Source: Acetobacterium woodii DSM 1030 (GTDB taxonomy: Bacteria; Bacillota; Clostridia; Eubacteriales; Eubacteriaceae). Taken from it: a stretch of 64,000 bases of DNA. The position numbers were made by a program, and so were the translations under genes. Position 1 is the first letter of the stretch. The number at the start of each line of letters is the position of its first letter. Below, piece by piece: positions 63,060-64,000 of the stretch. The stretch lies in NCBI RefSeq assembly GCF_000247605.1, contig NC_016894.1:2965732-3029731 (forward strand), written 5' to 3'. Under the pieces are notes generated by a model. That model saw only the letters and a program-made list of their open reading frames with translations. It searched no databases and was not told the DNA's origin.

Positions 63060-64000
63060 TTATTCACACTTTCCGTAAGCCAAAACCAAACCTGTGGCTA
63101 CCGCGTTACGTGGACCCTCAACTCCTCTAATATTAGCCCGCCCTGAAACAATACTATATTTAGCTAAAGCATCCGTTACTAATTGCGGAATTTCGAAATC
63201 AAGTGCTGATCCGCCAACTAATGTAACAAATTCGATATCACGTACGTTTCCGGTGGGACTAACTCGTTCTAATGAACGCAGGGCATTTACAACAAATACT
63301 TTTGTTTTTGCTTCTCGTCGGATTGCGCGAATACGCTCAAGCGAATAATTACCCGGCATGGGTATCATTCCATTTGGTGTCAAAATGACTACCCGTGCAA
63401 ACGTTCTGGGATCAAGTGGCTTATCAAAAAATTGAACGGTTCCATCTTCATGACGAATATGGAATAAACTTTCAACCTTCGCTAACGGGTATTTTTTGAT
63501 GTCTTCCGCCAGAGCCATGTTGTCATATCCTAGTTCCGATGCGATTAGCAACGTGACCATATTCCCGGCCCCTGCTAAATGGATGGACTTAATTTCACCC
63601 GCCTTGTTAATAATCGCTGCATCTGTCGATCCGGCACCCATATCAATAATAGCTAAAGGTGTGTTGCTGCCTGGTGTTGTCAACGCGCCGCGAATAGCCA
63701 TATCAGCTTCAACGCCGCCAACTTCTACTTTTACACCCAGTTCAGCTTCCAATTCATGCGCAATCATATTCATCTGCAATTTATCGGCTTTAACCATGGC
63801 CGCAATTCCGACAGCATTTTCCATCGAAAATTCTTCGGCAATCCCGCCTTTAACCGTTTGTGGTACAAATGTATCAACAGCTAATAAATCCTGAATTTTA
63901 ATTGCACTTGGTAGTTGATCGGTCAGGTTTGACATCACCTGTCGCACCTTCTCAAGCATTCCGCCAGCATTTGTACCGGCTTCACCTTTGATATCTTCGA
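63060..64000 (-). CDS. pduG: PduG, diol dehydratase reactivase large subunit (C-terminal part, runs off the right edge)
   Basis: 313 residues are visible; the frame stays open to the edge, so the gene continues beyond 64000. It contains DLLAVDTF, the Hsp70-like IIDMGAGSTDAAIIN, YPLAKVESLFHIRHEDG and SGRANIRGVEGPRNAVATGL, all as in DdrA/PduG. It uses ATP to release inactive cobalamin from the dehydratase. The dehydratase genes (pduCDE) are expected upstream of it, outside the window. Confidence 0.95.
   Translation of the reverse strand, partial: EDIKGEAGTNAGGMLEKVRQVMSNLTDQLPSAIKIQDLLAVDTFVPQTVKGGIAEEFSMENAVGIAAMVKADKLQMNMIAHELEAELGVKVEVGGVEADMAIRGALTTPGSNTPLAIIDMGAGSTDAAIINKAGEIKSIHLAGAGNMVTLLIASELGYDNMALAEDIKKYPLAKVESLFHIRHEDGTVQFFDKPLDPRTFARVVILTPNGMIPMPGNYSLERIRAIRREAKTKVFVVNALRSLERVSPTGNVRDIEFVTLVGGSALDFEIPQLVTDALAKYSIVSGRANIRGVEGPRNAVATGLVLAYGKCE

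Overview
The window looks like a chromosomal segment of a low-GC Gram-positive anaerobe. The best guess is an acetogen close to Acetobacterium (Eubacteriaceae). The reasons are the PolC-type replicase, AddAB, ftsEX and an rsbV-rsbW-sigma module, together with an iron-type alcohol dehydrogenase, a URO-D/methyltransferase-family protein and a propanediol-utilisation (Pdu) microcompartment operon. The genus is inferred from gene content; no marker gene settles it. Nearly all genes lie on the minus strand. Only the URO-D-family gene (11073-12446) and a secreted protease (26959-28980) are on the plus strand.

Layout from left to right. 1-204: start of uvrB with a LexA-type SOS box. 315-6191: cell-wall block with a C-terminal processing peptidase, ftsEX, and two paralogous coiled-coil/LytM (M23) murein hydrolases flanking ftsEX. 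6282-13232: accessory region with two near-identical MFS transporters, an iron alcohol dehydrogenase, a URO-D-family protein and a TetR regulator. This region looks like a tandem duplication in which one URO-D copy was lost but its promoter and terminator remain. 13362-21179: classical uppS-cdsA-rseP-ispG-polC cluster, here without dxr and with an RseP that lacks its PDZ domain. 21252-26640: a YheO-type regulator, RidA, a HAD phosphatase, then an ABC importer led by a TM1266-like gene behind a long structured leader. 26869-32599: subtilisin-like protease with ChW repeats and a very large FtsX-type permease. 32814-42753: addAB, trpS, murI, xpt and a strongly structured putative RNA. 42828-52362: EF-G paralogue, sigma/RsbW/RsbV stress module, DUF948 and YtxH proteins, PTS HPr and enzyme I, recR-ybaB-dnaX. 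52464-53750: an Ala/Lys/Glu-repeat protein and two long perfect hairpins. 53771-64000: distal part of a pdu operon, running off the right edge inside pduG.

How the parts work together. The Pdu genes encode shell proteins (PduT, PduN, a BMC-H), aldehyde processing (PduP, PduL), cobalamin handling (PduS, PduO) and diol dehydratase reactivation (PduG, PduH). They also include an EutJ-like protein, a BMC-associated flavoprotein, a stand-alone GlcG/HbpS protein and an unrecognised polytopic membrane protein. The diol dehydratase itself (PduCDE) and the major shell proteins are expected just beyond position 64000. The parts most likely to hold undescribed biology are the duplicated MFS/URO-D cluster with its four-copy operator-like motif, the leader of the TM1266-ABC operon, the long-hairpin RNA upstream of xpt, and the repeat protein next to the microcompartment operon. 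No tRNA, rRNA, CRISPR array, insertion sequence or prophage was seen.
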